Shown here in pieces: positions 34,922 through 43,112 of a DNA stretch of 64,000 nucleotides (position 1 is its first letter; each line of letters begins with the position of its first letter). The stretch covers positions 1-64,000 of the forward strand of contig NZ_NKXO01000019.1 of the NCBI RefSeq assembly GCF_002843425.1. The letters are read 5' to 3'. This DNA is from Raineya orbicola. GTDB lineage: Bacteria; Bacteroidota; Bacteroidia; Cytophagales; Thermonemataceae. The notes below the pieces were generated by a model. The model worked only from the letters and a program-made list of their open reading frames with translations, was not told the DNA's origin and did not search any database. A program made the translations under genes and the position numbers.

Positions 34922-36172
34922 TTAACCTCTCAAAATCTCGACAGGGTCTATTTTTCCTGCTTTGCGAGCAGGGAAATAACCTGCAAAAATAGTAGTAAGT
35001 ACACCGAATACGATGCCTATGGCATAATGGAAGGGATTAAAATTAACAGGAAAGGTTTCCGTTGCCAAAAAACCGCCACTATCAAAAGGAATGGTAGAAA
35101 CCCACCAAGAAAGCAGAAATCCGATAAGCAAGCCAGAAACGCCGCCCAAAACACCGATTGTAAGGGCTTGTATCATAAAAATCCCTAATACATCTTTTTC
35201 GGCAAAACCTTGTGCTTTCAGAATGGCAATATCACGCATTTTTTCATAAATGGTCATATTCAAGATGTTGTAAATCCCGAAGCCCGCCACTACAAGCAAA
35301 GTAATAGAAGTTACGTATGTGATGATATTGCGAAGCGTAAAACTGACTAAGATCGTAGCATTGGCAGTTTCCCAATCTTCAATTTTATAGTTGTAGCGTT
35401 TTTGGTATGCTTGGGCGATGGTTTTGGCTTGGTAATAATCTTTTAGTTTCAGATTGATGTCGGTAATGTAACGCGTATCTTCTTTGAGCATTTTTTGAAC
35501 GGTAGAGATATTGGCATAACTTCTCGTGTCGTCTATCGCTCCGATGCCGTATTTGAAAATACCTCTTACTTGCAGCACTTTGAGTGTGCCGTCAGGGGTA
35601 GAAACGGTAACTTTATCACCTATATTCATATTGAGTTTGCGAGCCAGACCCACACCCATCAAAATTCCGTCATTTGAGGTAAGTAAATCTTCTATGCGTC
35701 CTGCTTGCATTTTGCTGACAAGGTCAAAGAGTTTATTTTCCTCAAAAATATTTACCCCAACCACACTGCCACCAATCTGAATTGCCCCATAATTGTAAAA
35801 CACCTGCGTACTGACTTGTGGCGACACCCCCAAAACTTGCTCATCTTTTCTGATGTCCTCCACTATTGCAAAGCCATTTTTAAGGTTTTTCTTTTCTTTC
35901 TTGGGCTTGATATGATGCACCACATTCACAAATTGTTTGCCTTGCTTCCACTCGTGTAATACAGAGCTTTTTTGCACGCCAATATCGTTGTAGATGCGTA
36001 TATGAGGCGTAGCCGAAAGCATCGTTTCTTCCAGAAGTGTATTTACGCCTGTCATAAAGCTAATCATCAGGATAAACATACCTATTCCGAAGGTTACGCC
36101 CAAAGTGGCAATAATGCTCTGTTTGAGGCGAGAAAGCATTTGCGTTTTGGCAATTTCAAAAAGTAGCAACAT
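34922..36172 (-). CDS. ABC transporter permease (FtsX/LolC/MacB type)
   Basis: This 416-residue permease has the MacB topology: one N-terminal helix (about 18-42), a periplasmic domain of about 230 residues (MacB_PCD: ILMGVGLARKLNMNIGDKVTV), and three C-terminal helices from about 278. The conserved FtsX segment is ILNMTIYEKMRDIAILKAQGF (coupling helix), and the end is FPARKAGKIDPVEILRG. The substrate may be a lipoprotein, peptide or drug. The start codon is 4 nt from the adaptor gene stop, typical of an operon. Confidence 0.93.
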   Translation of the reverse strand: MLLLFEIAKTQMLSRLKQSIIATLGVTFGIGMFILMISFMTGVNTLLEETMLSATPHIRIYNDIGVQKSSVLHEWKQGKQFVNVVHHIKPKKEKKNLKNGFAIVEDIRKDEQVLGVSPQVSTQVFYNYGAIQIGGSVVGVNIFEENKLFDLVSKMQAGRIEDLLTSNDGILMGVGLARKLNMNIGDKVTVSTPDGTLKVLQVRGIFKYGIGAIDDTRSYANISTVQKMLKEDTRYITDINLKLKDYYQAKTIAQAYQKRYNYKIEDWETANATILVSFTLRNIITYVTSITLLVVAGFGIYNILNMTIYEKMRDIAILKAQGFAEKDVLGIFMIQALTIGVLGGVSGLLIGFLLSWWVSTIPFDSGGFLATETFPVNFNPFHYAIGIVFGVLTTIFAGYFPARKAGKIDPVEILRG

Positions 36173-36176
36173 AGCT

Positions 36177-37310
36177 TTAAGGTTTTAAGACTTTTGTATT
36201 ATTTTCCAAACCTTTGGTAATTTCTACCCACTCGAAGTTTTCAATGCCTTTTGTTACGCCGATTTTTTTCTTTTCGCCGTCTTTTTCAATCCAGAGGCTA
36301 TCTTTTTCAAGTAAAAATGCTTTCGGAATTACCAAAGCCTTTGCTTTGTTTTGGATAATGATGTTGGCTTCTGCTGTAAGCCCCGAAAAACCTTCTAAAA
36401 CTTGGTCTTTATCCAACTCGGCATCTACCCTGAAAGACTGATTTTGCCTATTGAGGCGAGGATAAATTTTGCTTACTTTCGCCTTAAAAATTTTACCTTT
36501 GTGAATATCTACTTTGACAAGCACTTCCTGCCCGATTTTTATTTTATCAATATCGGTTTCGTCTATGCTCATTTGCAAATAAAACTGCTGATGCGAACCT
36601 AAAAGGGCTATTACTTCACCTCTGCGGACTGCCTCGCCTTCTTCTTTGTAAATTTCGTACACCTTACCTGCAAAAAGGCTTCGGACTACATAATCGCGAT
36701 TGATTTCGGAATTGAGTTGTACTTGGCTTTGGGTATTTTGTAAATTGAGCAACAAGTCGTTTTTGGCTTTTTCGTAACGGGCTTTTTGCAAGAGAAAATT
36801 ATTTTTTGAGTTTTCGTAAATGAGCGTGTATTTGTCGTATTCAATTTTGGAGGTTGCATTTTCTTGCCAAAGGTTTTTGAAGCGAATGTAATTGACCGAA
36901 TCGTTCTGCATTTGCGTTTGTGCAACCCGAATGGCTGTTTCCAACTCCTTCAATACAGGTGAATGGGCATAATCGTAATTCTTTTGGGCAATCTGATAGG
37001 CTTCTTGGGCATTATTGAGCCTAATTTGCTGTTGTTGGTTGTTGATATGAAATAAAACCTGCCCGCTTTGTACGCTATCGCCCTCACGAACCATTTTTTG
37101 GCTCAAAATGCCATCAGCCATTGCAAAAACCTTGTATTCTTCTTTGGGCAGAATAGTTCCTGAGGCATACACTGCTTCGGTCATTTCTTTTTGCTCTACA
37201 ATAAAGAAATTTTCCTTTTTGTTTTTTGTTTTGAGCGAAACCACCACTACCAAGCCAACAGGCAGTAGTAGCCAAAGCCATTTCCATTGGTTTTTTTTCT
37301 GCTTTTTCAT
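36177..37310 (-). CDS. HlyD/MacA-like membrane-fusion (periplasmic adaptor) protein
   Basis: The 377-residue adaptor has an N-terminal anchor (WKWLWLLLPVGLVVVVSL). It carries a lipoyl half-motif (FAMADGILSQKMVREGDSVQSGQVLFHI), a coiled-coil hairpin (about 95-205) and the second lipoyl half (VRSLFAGKVYEIYKEEGEAVRRGEVIALLG). The beta-barrel and membrane-proximal domains end at ENFEWVEITKGLENNTKVLKP. It is the first gene of the minus-strand operon adaptor-permease-ATPase-TolC, a complete tripartite efflux pump. Upstream, CAAAAATA at 37394-37401 is a possible -7 box on this strand. Confidence 0.93.
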   Translation of the reverse strand: MKKQKKNQWKWLWLLLPVGLVVVVSLKTKNKKENFFIVEQKEMTEAVYASGTILPKEEYKVFAMADGILSQKMVREGDSVQSGQVLFHINNQQQQIRLNNAQEAYQIAQKNYDYAHSPVLKELETAIRVAQTQMQNDSVNYIRFKNLWQENATSKIEYDKYTLIYENSKNNFLLQKARYEKAKNDLLLNLQNTQSQVQLNSEINRDYVVRSLFAGKVYEIYKEEGEAVRRGEVIALLGSHQQFYLQMSIDETDIDKIKIGQEVLVKVDIHKGKIFKAKVSKIYPRLNRQNQSFRVDAELDKDQVLEGFSGLTAEANIIIQNKAKALVIPKAFLLEKDSLWIEKDGEKKKIGVTKGIENFEWVEITKGLENNTKVLKP

Positions 37311-37528
37311 ATTTTTAAATTTTTAGAAGGGAACAAAAGCTAATTTTTCGTGTAAAATCTTGTAGTAAAGTAAATTTTAATTCTTTACTAAGGCAAAAAT
37401 AGATGAGCGAAACCTCAAAAGAAAGGTTTAAAATGTAGGGTATAGCCGATGAAATGTTTTTAGTCTCCTAATAAGATATGGATACTCTTATACCTGTTGA
37501 TATTGGTTTTCGTTCAAGAAAGAACTTT
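37311..37528. other. Intergenic leader region, no gene seen
   Basis: The 218-nt AT-rich gap lies between the adaptor gene start and the DUF5698-type gene stop. The plus-strand copy of a minus-strand -7 box (CAAAAATA, 37394-37401) is the only signal found; no TTTG partner stands at the right distance. No ORF with coding character or hairpin terminator was seen. Confidence 0.4.
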
Positions 37529-38149
37529 TTACACTTTCTTAAAAAAATCTTTCCCAAAACCCCACAAAAACCATTTTTTAGCGGGGACATCAGTTTCTTC
37601 GTTAGGTGGTTCGGAGGCGTATTTGGTGGCTTCTACGCTATAAAAGGCTTTGGGGTGATAGCTACGAACTATTTCTACAAGTTCTTTAAGGTCTTTGCGT
37701 TCAATAACAGAAAAAATTAAATTGACATTCCCTTTGTGTCCTTCGGCTTGCAGACTTGTAAATCCAAAACGAGTAGTGCGTAAATAATCCAATAAAGCTG
37801 TGGCATCTTGACGGGTTATAAACCGAACGATTACTTTGCCAACAGCTAATTTATTTTCCAAAGTCATTCCGATAAATGTACCTGTGGCATACCCGCCTGC
37901 GTAAGCGATATAAGCAAAAGGCGTTTTTACATACTTAAAAATGCTGGCAATCACGGTAAGCCAAATCAGCGACTCGCAGAAACCTAAAAAAGTAGCTATG
38001 TACTTTCTGCCATTCATCATTAGCAGTATCCGAATTGTGCCAATAGAAACATCGGTAATGCGAGCCAAAAACACAATCAGTGGCAAAATAAGCCACTGAA
38101 AAAGATTTTCGGAAACACCAAGATTTTCAAAAAATGCTTGCATAGTCAT
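37529..38149 (-). CDS. DUF5698/DUF2179 (UPF0316-like) membrane protein
   Basis: The start ATG at 38149 (MTMQAFFENLG) is preferred; the longer frame to 38272 encodes a low-complexity KPFKP stretch that overlaps the neighbouring gene. There are three transmembrane helices: about 15-37, 50-68 and 75-92. The signature RITDVSIGTIRILLMMNGRK is that of UPF0316 proteins. The C-terminal DUF2179-like domain reads KVIVRFITRQDATALLDYLR...GHKGNVNLIFSVIERKDLKELV. The biochemical role is unknown; DUF2179 is related to small-molecule-binding PII-like folds. Confidence 0.85.
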   Translation of the reverse strand: MTMQAFFENLGVSENLFQWLILPLIVFLARITDVSIGTIRILLMMNGRKYIATFLGFCESLIWLTVIASIFKYVKTPFAYIAYAGGYATGTFIGMTLENKLAVGKVIVRFITRQDATALLDYLRTTRFGFTSLQAEGHKGNVNLIFSVIERKDLKELVEIVRSYHPKAFYSVEATKYASEPPNEETDVPAKKWFLWGFGKDFFKKV

Positions 38150-38207
38150 TCTAAATTTCAAAGGTTTGAAGGGTTTGTTTGAGTTTTTAGGCTTAAAGGG
38201 CTTGTTA

Positions 38208-38960
38208 TTAGCGACCTTTATTTTTATCCAATTCCCCGAAAACTCTTTGCAAAAGGGCAGTAGTGCGAGCAATAGGATTTTGGCGGATTTTACTTTCTTC
38301 TTGGGCTATACGCCAAAAAAGTCCGTCAAGAGCTTTTTGAGTGGTATAAGCTCCTAAATCGGCATTGATGGGCTCACGTACTCCCAAAAGAGCACCTGCA
38401 TTGCTACCAGCAAGTTTATTGTACGGATTGATAAGTGCCGCCCAAGCCTGTGTAGCCCCTACCTTGCTCAAAGCATTGTTGATTTTAGGGCTGTACGCTT
38501 GCAGAAGTTTTTGAAAAGTTTTTTCTCGCAGATAGTTTGTAGCGGCGGTTTCGTTACCGAAAAGTATATTTTTAGCATCAACGATAGTCATAGAGGTAAT
38601 GGCATCTACAAAGATAGGTTTGGCTTCGTTGGCGGCGTCTTCGGCGGCTCGGTTCATTTTCAAGATAGCTTCATCAATGAGTTTTTGCCCCTGTGGAATG
38701 TGCTTTACAATTAAATCTTGCACTTTTTGGGCTTCGGGGGGCAAAAGTATCTTAATCGCCTGATTGCCAAAATAACCATCGGTTTTGATTAGCTCATTTA
38801 CACCATTGCTGATGCCTTGGGTAAGAGCTTCTTTTAAGCCATTAGCAATTTCACCTTCGGTAAGAGGCTGGTTCGTAGGTAAGCTACTTACTACACCTTG
38901 CAAAGTGCTACACGCATTTAGAATAAGGCTGATAAACGAAATAAACAAAAATTTTTTCAT
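38208..38960 (-). CDS. DUF4197 lipoprotein
   Basis: The start ATG at 38960 gives MKKFLFISFISLILNACST with a lipobox Cys18. The DUF4197 pattern is clear: LTEGEIANGLKEALTQGISNGVNEL, FGNQAIKILLPPEAQKVQ, TSMTIVDAKNILFGNETAATNYLREKT and the C-terminal YTTQKALDGLFWRIAQEESKIRQNP (family hallmark TxKALDGLF). The family has no assigned function. The gene lies between the TrpF-like and DUF5698 genes, same strand. Confidence 0.88.
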   Translation of the reverse strand: MKKFLFISFISLILNACSTLQGVVSSLPTNQPLTEGEIANGLKEALTQGISNGVNELIKTDGYFGNQAIKILLPPEAQKVQDLIVKHIPQGQKLIDEAILKMNRAAEDAANEAKPIFVDAITSMTIVDAKNILFGNETAATNYLREKTFQKLLQAYSPKINNALSKVGATQAWAALINPYNKLAGSNAGALLGVREPINADLGAYTTQKALDGLFWRIAQEESKIRQNPIARTTALLQRVFGELDKNKGR

Positions 38961-38989
38961 TTTTACAAAATTTAAGGTTTTCAAAACAA

Positions 38990-39595
38990 TTACTCAGTTT
39001 CTAAAATTTCTAAAACTTCTGCCAAATGGTCAAAGTCTTTTAGCCCGGGGGCTATTTCTGCCGAACCTTTGAGCGAAAAACCTTTGATAGAAGTTTCTGC
39101 TAAAATTTTTTCTACTTCAACAGCAGAAAAATCACCTTCCAACAAAATAGGATATTTTTCTGCCAATTCTTGACAAAAATTTATATCTGTTTTTGAAAAA
39201 ACAAAAAAACTTATCCATTTTCGCCAATTTTCGGCTTTTTGTGTAAAAATTTGTTTGTTTTTTACTTTCCAAAGCAACTTTATAGGCAAATTTTCACTGG
39301 TTTCGGCGTTTTTAATGAGCATTTCTAATAAATTTTCATCTGCGATTTCCAGAGCATTACAGGGGTATTTTTCTAAAATGTTTTGTAAATCTTGCCAAGA
39401 AGTTTGCGAAATTTCCAAAATAAAATCTGTCCCTGAAATCCAAGACGTGATTTCCTGATAAGTTTCAGCAGGCATATAATTTTCGTCATTTTCTTGTACA
39501 CGGAAACCTAACATCTCTACACCCATTCCTGCTGCATAACGGGCATCGGAAAGATTTGTAACACTACCTACTTTTACAACGCAACGCAAAGCCAT
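38990..39595 (-). CDS. TrpF-like (phosphoribosylanthranilate isomerase-related) protein lacking the catalytic Cys
   Basis: The 201-residue TIM-barrel-like protein starts at ATG 39595 (MALRCVVKVGSVTNLSDARYAAGMGVEMLGF). The N-terminal pattern mirrors the TrpF motif KICGIT...DA...GADxxGF, but the catalytic Cys position reads KVGS, so the general base is missing. The second half (LLEGDFSAVEVEKILAETSIKGFSLKG) keeps the phosphate-binding-like GFSLKGSAE loop. No trp gene is nearby. I infer a diverged paralogue with another role or no activity. Confidence 0.65.
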   Translation of the reverse strand: MALRCVVKVGSVTNLSDARYAAGMGVEMLGFRVQENDENYMPAETYQEITSWISGTDFILEISQTSWQDLQNILEKYPCNALEIADENLLEMLIKNAETSENLPIKLLWKVKNKQIFTQKAENWRKWISFFVFSKTDINFCQELAEKYPILLEGDFSAVEVEKILAETSIKGFSLKGSAEIAPGLKDFDHLAEVLEILETE

Positions 39596-39690
39596 AGTTT
39601 CGTTTTCTTGCAAAGTTAAGCCAAAACTTCAAAATGAATAGTTTTTTTGAAGGTTTTTTTACAAATTTGCAAGCCTAAAAACTACCTGTT

Positions 39691-40356
39691 TTGTTAGCTC
39701 AATTTTTACAACTTATTCGCAAGGAATTTCTTTTGGAGTGGCGACAAAAATACGCCCTGAATAGCTTGCTTTTGTACGTGAGCAGTGCCATTCTGATTGT
39801 CTATTTGAGTTTCAACTTGGAAACGCAAAAAATAGAACCCATTACTTGGAATACGCTTTTTTGGTTAATTTTGTTATTTTCATCTTTCAATGCTATTGCC
39901 AAGGGGTTTATGCAAGAAAAAGTTGGTAGAATGTTTTACTATTATGTGGTAGTAAATCCATATTTGCTGATTTTGGCTAAAATTGCTTACAATGTGCTTC
40001 TTATGCTACTCATTAGCTTGGTAGGTTTAGGGGGGTACATATTGTTTATGGGTAATCCTGTGCAAGATTTGCCTTTTTTTTTGCTAAATCTTGTTTTAGG
40101 AGCTTTGGGGTTTGCCTCTACACTTACAATGATTTCTGCCATTGCTTCTAAAGCCAACAACAATGCCGTACTGATGGCAATTTTGGGTTTTCCTGTAATT
40201 CTGCCTATGCTTTTGCTTTTGATAAAAGTTTCTAAAAATGCTATGGACGGACTTGCCCGAAGCAATAGTACCGAAGAAATTTTAGTGCTTTTGTGTATCA
40301 ATGCTATTGTGATTAGCGTTTCTTATTTACTTTTTGGTTTTTTGTGGAGGAGTTAG
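39691..40356 (+). CDS. ccmB: Heme exporter protein B (CcmB)
   Basis: The 221-residue membrane protein has six hydrophobic segments and the CcmB N-terminal sequence FLQLIRKEFLLEWRQKYALNSLLLY. CcmB is the permease part of the CcmABC(D) heme/apocytochrome-c handling complex. The frame opens after a stop at 39676-39678 and contains no ATG before the conserved region, so the start is the TTG at 39691 (MLAQFLQ...). No ccmA or ccmC is adjacent, as is common in Bacteroidota. The 3' end contains the promoter of the next gene. Confidence 0.88.
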   Translation: MLAQFLQLIRKEFLLEWRQKYALNSLLLYVSSAILIVYLSFNLETQKIEPITWNTLFWLILLFSSFNAIAKGFMQEKVGRMFYYYVVVNPYLLILAKIAYNVLLMLLISLVGLGGYILFMGNPVQDLPFFLLNLVLGALGFASTLTMISAIASKANNNAVLMAILGFPVILPMLLLLIKVSKNAMDGLARSNSTEEILVLLCINAIVISVSYLLFGFLWRS

Positions 40357-40371
40357 AATTTTGTATTTTTG
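40341..40371 (+). promoter_or_regulatory. Exact promoter of the CcrM-like methyltransferase gene, inside the ccmB 3' end
   Basis: TTTG (40341-40344), 19-nt spacer, TATTTTTG (40364-40371). The match to the consensus is exact and predicts a transcription start about 10 nt before the ATG at 40387, so the gene has its own transcript. Confidence 0.75.
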
Positions 40372-40386
40372 ATAAAATTTAGTGTA

Positions 40387-41511
40387 ATGGAAAAAATTGG
40401 AGATTTTCAAATTAACTCTATTGTTCAAGGAGATTGTGTTGAGTTGCTAAAAAAATTACCCAATAATTCGGTAGATTTAATCTTTGCTGACCCGCCTTAC
40501 AATTTACAGCTCAATGGAGAGTTATTTCGTCCTAACCAAACGAAGGTTGATGCCGTAAATGATGGGTGGGATAAATTTGATTCTTTTGAAAGCTATGATA
40601 AATTCTGTTTGCAATGGCTTTCAGAGTGTAGAAGGGTTCTGAAAAGTACAGGAAGTATTTGGGTAATTGGGTCTTACCATAATATTTTCCGAATAGGTAA
40701 AATTATGCAAGATTTGGGTTTCTGGATTTTGAATGATATTATTTGGATAAAAACTAATCCTATGCCCAACTTCAAAGGGACTCGTTTCAACAATGCTCAC
40801 GAAACGCTTATTTGGGCAAGCAAATCGGAAAAATCATCTTATACTTTCCATTATAAATCTATGAAAACTTTTAACGATGATTTGCAAATGCGAAGTGATT
40901 GGTATATTCCGATTTGTCAGGGGGAGGAGAGAATAAAAGTAAATGGAAAAAAGGCTCATTCAACGCAAAAACCCGAAGAATTACTTTTTCGGATTATTCT
41001 TTCAACTTCCAACATCAATGACCTTATTCTTGACCCTTTTTCAGGAAGTGGCACAACTGCCGCAGTAGCCAAGCGTTTGAAAAGAAAATTTTTAGGTTTT
41101 GAAAGAGAACTTTTCTACGTTCAGGTTGCTAATGAAAGGTTAAACAAAATTATTCCTTTGGCAGAACCTGTTTTAGAGTATAAGATTGAAAGACGAAAAC
41201 CTAAAGTCCCTTTCGGGAGCCTTATTGAAAAAGGCTTTGTAGAAATTGGAGAGGTGCTTTACTCTAAAAATGGATTGCATCAGGCTGTTGTTTTGGCTGA
41301 TGGCTCTTTACAATATGGTGATTTAGTGGCTTCTATTCATAAGGTAAGTGCTTTTATTTTAGGTAAAGAAAATTACAATGGTTGGTCTTTTTGGTATGTA
41401 AAGAGAAATGGTATTTTACAAAGTATTGACGATTTGAGAAACCTTTATAGCGAAAAATATTTCGGAACTCCTTTCAAAATTCACTCTAAGACGATTTCTA
41501 AAACTGCCTAG
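40387..41511 (+). CDS. CcrM/HinfI-like adenine-N6 DNA methyltransferase with C-terminal RAMA-like domain
   Basis: This beta-class amino-methyltransferase has catalytic motif IV DPPYNLQLNGELFRP (35-49) before the SAM-binding motif I DPFSGSGTTAAVAKRL (about 214). Long tracts match Caulobacter CcrM, which methylates GANTC: SIWVIGSYHNIFRIG, NPMPNFKGTRFNNAHETLIWA, MRSDWYIPICQGEERIK and THSTQKPEELL-like AHSTQKPEELLFRIILST. The C-terminal 100 residues (LIEKGFVEIGEVLYSKNG...ADGSLQYGDLVASIHKVSAFI) correspond to the RAMA domain of CcrM. At 374 residues it is slightly longer than CcrM. No restriction endonuclease gene is adjacent, so it looks like an orphan enzyme. GANTC specificity is inferred from conservation. 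Confidence 0.9.
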   Translation: MEKIGDFQINSIVQGDCVELLKKLPNNSVDLIFADPPYNLQLNGELFRPNQTKVDAVNDGWDKFDSFESYDKFCLQWLSECRRVLKSTGSIWVIGSYHNIFRIGKIMQDLGFWILNDIIWIKTNPMPNFKGTRFNNAHETLIWASKSEKSSYTFHYKSMKTFNDDLQMRSDWYIPICQGEERIKVNGKKAHSTQKPEELLFRIILSTSNINDLILDPFSGSGTTAAVAKRLKRKFLGFERELFYVQVANERLNKIIPLAEPVLEYKIERRKPKVPFGSLIEKGFVEIGEVLYSKNGLHQAVVLADGSLQYGDLVASIHKVSAFILGKENYNGWSFWYVKRNGILQSIDDLRNLYSEKYFGTPFKIHSKTISKTA

Positions 41512-41547
41512 CTTCTTTTTTTCTTAATTCAAAAAAGTAAATAGTTT

Positions 41548-42537
41548 ATGAAACTAGCTATTGTAGGTGCTACGGGCTTGGTCGGTAGCGAAATTTTGAA
41601 AGTTTTATCGGAACGGTGTTTTCCGTTTAGTGAATTGTATTTGGTGGCTTCGGAGAAATCCGTTGGCAAGGAAATTGAGTTTCAGGGCAAAAAGTATGTA
41701 GTAATGAGCATACAAGAAGCTATCAGCCGAAAACCTGATTTGGCAATTTTTTCGGCGGGTAGTGCTACATCTTTGCAATATGCCCCTCAATTTGCCGAAG
41801 TAGGTACAACCGTAATAGATAACTCTTCGGCTTGGCGAATGGATAAGGACAAAAAACTCATTGTCCCCGAAGTAAATGCACATCTGCTTACCCGAGAAGA
41901 TAAAATCATTGCCAACCCCAACTGCTCTACTATTCAGATGGTAGTGGCTTTGTATCCTTTGCACTTGCGGTACGAAATTAAACGTATCGTGGTTTCTACT
42001 TACCAGTCGGTTACAGGCACGGGTAAAGCGGCAGTTGATCAACTTTTTAACGAGAGAGCAGGCATAGAGGGCAAAAAAGTATATCCGCACCCCATAGATT
42101 TGAATGTTTTGCCTCATATTGATGTGTTTTTAGAAAATGGTTACACCAAAGAGGAAATGAAAATGGTCAATGAAACCAAGAAAATTTTAGGTACTGATAA
42201 AATCGGAGTAACTGCAACCACCGTGCGTGTGCCTGTAATAGGCGGACATTCAGAAGCCGTGAATGTGAGCTTTCAGAAAGATTTCACGCTTGATGAAGTT
42301 AGAGAAATTTTGAGCAAAGCCCAAGGAGTAATTGTAGAAGATGATGTAAAAAATAATCGCTACCCAATGCCTATTCTGACCAAAGGACGCGATGAAGTTT
42401 TTGTAGGTAGAATACGCCGAGATGAGTCGCAAGAAAATACGCTCAATTTGTGGATTGTAGCGGATAATCTACGCAAAGGTGCCGCCACGAATGCCGTACA
42501 AATTGCCGAATATTTATTGGAAAAAGCATTGCTCTGA
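41548..42537 (+). CDS. asd: Aspartate-semialdehyde dehydrogenase
   Basis: Asd converts aspartyl-phosphate to aspartate-semialdehyde with NADPH, the branch point for lysine/diaminopimelate, methionine and threonine. The N-terminal Rossmann motif is IVGATGLVGSEIL (4-16). The active-site Cys is in IIANPNCSTIQMV (about residue 131). SYQSVTGTGKAA and the His-bearing VIGGHSEAVNV complete the active site. At 329 residues it is typical of the ASADH bacterial type. It is 37 nt downstream of the methyltransferase gene and could be read with it. Confidence 0.95.
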   Translation: MKLAIVGATGLVGSEILKVLSERCFPFSELYLVASEKSVGKEIEFQGKKYVVMSIQEAISRKPDLAIFSAGSATSLQYAPQFAEVGTTVIDNSSAWRMDKDKKLIVPEVNAHLLTREDKIIANPNCSTIQMVVALYPLHLRYEIKRIVVSTYQSVTGTGKAAVDQLFNERAGIEGKKVYPHPIDLNVLPHIDVFLENGYTKEEMKMVNETKKILGTDKIGVTATTVRVPVIGGHSEAVNVSFQKDFTLDEVREILSKAQGVIVEDDVKNNRYPMPILTKGRDEVFVGRIRRDESQENTLNLWIVADNLRKGAATNAVQIAEYLLEKALL

Positions 42538-42631
42538 AAAATATTTTAGCAAAAATTCTTTTTTTTACCAAAAATTTCGTAATATAGTGCCTTGAAACTC
42601 TTATGATGGTACAACCTTAACCCCATAGATT

Positions 42632-43024
42632 ATGAAGAAAATATTTTTACTCATTACTTTGGTGCTTTTTTTGGGTGTAGCGAAGGCTCAATCGCAAGCT
42701 ACTGCCGAGCAGAGAGCTACTGCTATTACAGAGCGTATGCATAAATATGCCAACTTCACCCCCGAACAAAAAAGTCAAGTGTATGCAATCAATTTAGATG
42801 TGGCTCAAAGAATGATACAGGTACAAAATCAAGTGCAAGCAGGTAGCATTACAAAAGAGCAAGCTCGTCAGCAAAGAAAAAACCTTAACGAAGAGCGTGA
42901 AACTCGTATTGTAGCTATTCTTACCCCTCAGCAAAGAGCTATGTACGAAAGAAAAAAACAAAGACGTATGAATGGAGGAGATAATTTTGAAGCCACAACT
43001 CCTCGTATGATAAGAGGTAGATAA
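42632..43024 (+). CDS. Small periplasmic Spy/CpxP-like helical protein
   Basis: The signal peptide MKKIFLLITLVLFLGVAKAQ precedes a 110-residue charged, all-helical region. It contains two LTxxQ-like segments: FTPEQKSQVYAINLDVA and LTPQQRAMYERKKQRRM. The LTxxQ motif marks CpxP/Spy-type periplasmic chaperones. The Gln/Arg-rich C-terminus is basic. The family is widespread in Bacteroidota as DUF4890-like proteins. A terminator follows 25 nt after the stop. Confidence 0.7.
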   Translation: MKKIFLLITLVLFLGVAKAQSQATAEQRATAITERMHKYANFTPEQKSQVYAINLDVAQRMIQVQNQVQAGSITKEQARQQRKNLNEERETRIVAILTPQQRAMYERKKQRRMNGGDNFEATTPRMIRGR

Positions 43025-43048
43025 TAAACTGATTTTGACAAAACCCAT

Positions 43049-43085
43049 AAACCTTGCAGGTATAAATCTTGCAAGGTTTTTTATT
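43049..43085 (+). terminator. terminator after the Spy-like gene
   Basis: Stem AAACCTTGCA (43049-43058) and TGCAAGGTTT (43070-43079), 10 bp perfect, with an 11-nt loop and a TTTTTTATT tail. Confidence 0.85.
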
Positions 43086-43112
43086 AGTTTAAGCCATCAC
43101 CTGAATATTATT

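Noticed and set aside
38150-38272. Longer start for the DUF5698-type protein (adds a KPFKPKNSNKPFKPLKF stretch)
   Set aside because: The extension is low-complexity, overlaps the DUF4197 gene by 65 nt and is absent from the recognised family N-terminus.
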